From JADGRB01 sp963835825 (GTDB lineage: Bacteria > Myxococcota_A > Polyangia > Fen-1088), in assembly GCA_963835825.1 (NCBI GenBank), contig CAWIGZ010000002.1:496001-560000 (forward strand): DNA of 64,000 nt, read 5' to 3'. This document shows positions 62,652 to 64,000 of the stretch, piece by piece. The translations under genes were made by a program, and so were the position numbers. Position 1 is the first letter of the stretch. Each line of letters opens with the position of its first letter. A model generated the notes under the pieces. It was given only the letters and a program-made list of their open reading frames with translations, searched no databases and was not told the DNA's origin.

Positions 62652-62679
62652 TTGAATAGGTATTTTATTTACCTAATAT
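62652..62679 (+). promoter_or_regulatory. Cupin-gene promoter
   Basis: TTGAAT, 16-bp spacer, TAATAT, then 7 nt to the ATG at 62687. A good match in an A/T-rich island, giving a predicted start of transcription at or next to the ATG. Confidence 0.65.
62655..62677 (+). promoter_or_regulatory. NsrR-like operator overlapping the promoter spacer
   Basis: Palindrome TAGGTA-N7-TACCTA (62657-62675) inside an 11-1-11 layout; the left half differs from the known NsrR half-site at one position, the right half more. It lies between -35 and -10, a place where a bound repressor would block polymerase. Confidence 0.55.
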
Positions 62680-62686
62680 GGCTGGC

Positions 62687-62989
62687 ATGACCTCCTCGAT
62701 TCAGAAAGAGCTCATTCAGGCGACCGACGCGCTGAAGGTCGTCCGACTGCAGATTCCCGCCGGGGGGGTGGTGCCCGAGCACCACGCCAACGTCGACGTC
62801 GTGGTGACGGTGGTGCGCGGAAAAGGGACTTTCACCCAGGGGACGGCGAAGCGCGCGCTCAATCCGGGCGAGGTGGTGATCATGCCACCGAAGGCGCCGC
62901 ATTCGATCGTGGCCGAGAGCGAGCTCGAGCTGATCGTCGTGCACGCTCGCCTCCATCACGGCGGCGAGGCGGCCGGCTGCGGCGCCTGA
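62687..62989 (+). CDS. Small cupin-domain protein
   Basis: 100 aa, single cupin barrel: GGVVPEHHANVDVVVTVVRG with metal-type His residues, GTAKRALNPGEVVIMP and KAPHSIVA. Start 62687 is preferred to 62678 because the -10 hexamer would overlap the latter. No Shine-Dalgarno sequence, so probably leaderless. First gene of a cluster with an NsrR-like regulator and a CopD-like protein. Function unknown; a role in nitrosative stress is inferred from the regulator. Confidence 0.75.
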   Translation: MTSSIQKELIQATDALKVVRLQIPAGGVVPEHHANVDVVVTVVRGKGTFTQGTAKRALNPGEVVIMPPKAPHSIVAESELELIVVHARLHHGGEAAGCGA

Positions 62990-63005
62990 GCAGCGCCCGC
63001 TGGTC

Positions 63006-63461
63006 ATGCAGATCCTCAAGTACACGGACTACGCGCTGCGCGTGCTGATCTACCTGGGCGCGTCGCCGGAGGCGCCCGTGCCGACCGCTCAGGTCGCGGC
63101 GGCCTACGGGGTCTCTGCCGATCACGTGGCCAAGGCGGCCAAGAAGCTGGTGCAGCTCGGCGTCGTGAAGGCGTCGCGCGGCGCCGGCGGCGGACTGATG
63201 CTCGCCCGGCCTGCCGACAAGATCCGGATCGGCGCCGTGGTGCGCCGCTTCGAGGCACGCCGCGGACCCGTGGAGTGCTTTCGGACCGCGGCGCCCGCCT
63301 GCCGCCTCGTCTCCGGATGCCTCCTGCGGGGGGCGTTCGAGCGCGCCGCCGAGGCCTTCTACCGTGAGCTCGACCGGAATTCGCTGGCCGATCTCGTCGA
63401 GAATCGCCCCACCCTGGTTCGCCTGCTGTCGCCGGTGCGGGCGCCGCGTCCCCGAGCCTGA
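63006..63461 (+). CDS. Rrf2-family regulator, NsrR-like
   Basis: 151 aa. Winged helix-turn-helix (YTDYALRVLIYLG, then VSADHVAKAAKKLVQLGVV), wing GAGGGLMLARP, then the Fe-S ligand region: VECF, C-x7-C-x5-C, and LLRGAF, followed by a helix ending SLADLVENRPTLVRLL. The Cys spacing matches that of Bacillus subtilis NsrR (C92, C100, C106). Probably an Fe-S nitric-oxide sensor that controls the cupin promoter. It follows the cupin gene by 16 nt. Confidence 0.85.
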   Translation: MQILKYTDYALRVLIYLGASPEAPVPTAQVAAAYGVSADHVAKAAKKLVQLGVVKASRGAGGGLMLARPADKIRIGAVVRRFEARRGPVECFRTAAPACRLVSGCLLRGAFERAAEAFYRELDRNSLADLVENRPTLVRLLSPVRAPRPRA

Positions 63462-63465
63462 GAGC

Positions 63466-63927
63466 ATGTCCCCCTACGTCCTCTGCGTGGTCCTTCACAT
63501 CGTCGCGGCGGCGGCCTGGTTCGGCGGCATGCTCTTCTTCGCGGTGGTGGTCGTTCCCGCGCTCCGGCGCCCGGCGGTCGCTGCGGCGCGGCCGGCGTTG
63601 CTCGCGCTGGTCGGCCCGCGGTTCCGCGGGTATGGCTGGATCGCGCTCGCCCTGCTGCTCGTGACCGGCGTCCTCAACCTGCGGTTTCGGGGGATCGACT
63701 GGGCGACGCTCGGCGACCGGCGGTTCTGGGGGACCGGCTTCGGGCACACCCTGGCCTGGAAGCTGGGCTTCATCGCGCTGGCGCTGCTCGGGTCGGTGGT
63801 GCACGAGCTGGCGGCGCGGCGGGGACACGGCGGCCGCGTCGCATCGTGGAGCGGGCGCCTGATTCTTCTCGCCTCGGTGGCGGTGATCTTCTTGGCCGTG
63901 TCGCTGGTGCGCGGCTACTGGTTCTGA
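63466..63927 (+). CDS. CopD-like membrane protein
   Basis: 153 aa with four hydrophobic segments: VLHIVAAAAWFGGMLFF, GWIALALLLVTGVLNL, LAWKLGFIALALLGSVVHE and LILLASVAVIFLAVSLV. Histidines at the first and third helices resemble the heme or copper ligands of CopD-like proteins. Start 4 nt after the regulator stop, so it is in the same unit. Function not established. Confidence 0.75.
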   Translation: MSPYVLCVVLHIVAAAAWFGGMLFFAVVVVPALRRPAVAAARPALLALVGPRFRGYGWIALALLLVTGVLNLRFRGIDWATLGDRRFWGTGFGHTLAWKLGFIALALLGSVVHELAARRGHGGRVASWSGRLILLASVAVIFLAVSLVRGYWF

Positions 63928-64000
63928 CGAGCACGAGAGGCGCACCGGCCGACGCGCGGCCGGTGGTCCTACGGATGGGTAGAAAAGCCTCTCGCCGGGC

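Overview
The window is about 64 kb of high-GC DNA (roughly two thirds G+C), densely packed with bacterial genes. It looks like a member of the Myxococcota (former Deltaproteobacteria). This is inferred from Gly/Thr-rich linkers in many lipoproteins, a MYXO-CTERM-like tail on one secreted protein, a DUF4912 / GH57 / GlgA glycogen cluster, and CIRCE-controlled groESL. I found no rRNA, tRNA, CRISPR array, transposase or phage gene.

Layout. 0-6.3 kb: pgsA and pabB on +; lgt, lspA and ileS on -. 6.4-11.7 kb: a dCMP deaminase, an M15-type peptidase, a large Cys-rich repeat lipoprotein and a small c-type cytochrome. 11.7-16.1 kb: parC-parE. 16.2-21.2 kb: an EAL protein, an ECF sigma factor with a small membrane partner, a TPR protein, a deoxynucleoside kinase and a membrane protein. 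21.4-26.4 kb: two paralogous beta-propeller lipoproteins facing a di-heme lipoprotein. 26.5-32.8 kb: a PQQ locus, with a divergent beta-propeller gene and then pqqA-B-C-D-E plus a two-gene ABC-2 transporter, coupled from pqqB onward by 4-base stop/start overlaps. 32.8-38 kb: panB-panC, a two-gene operon of unknown function, and CIRCE-groS-groL with a strong terminator. 38-46.3 kb: envelope proteins, a GIDE-like protein, an octaheme lipoprotein with a CobW GTPase, and a Yip1 protein. 46.4-55.6 kb: an FKBP isomerase; an ABC-F protein downstream of a DEAD-box helicase; and a glycogen cluster (DUF4912, GH57, glgA). 55.9-64 kb: a VIT-family transporter, OsmC, a methyltransferase, a YXWGXW-type lipoprotein, a PL9-like pectate lyase, a PD-(D/E)XK-like protein, and a cupin / NsrR-like / CopD-like cluster.

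Two things affect how the annotation should be read. First, at least 25 reading-frame breaks interrupt otherwise intact genes, about twelve of them in ileS. Residual single-base assembly errors are the simplest explanation, so genes marked as frameshifted are given their whole conserved span. Second, a family of palindromic elements of about 75-80 bp recurs. One copy lies in frame inside parC, one splits pqqE, one supplies the stop codon of the OsmC gene, and others lie between genes.

A regulatory pattern also stands out. Many genes have no Shine-Dalgarno sequence but have a -10-like hexamer (often TAnnnT) 6-8 bases before the start codon, which suggests widespread leaderless transcription. 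The best case is the cupin gene at 62.7 kb, where an NsrR-like palindrome lies between -35 and -10 and the NsrR-like gene follows.
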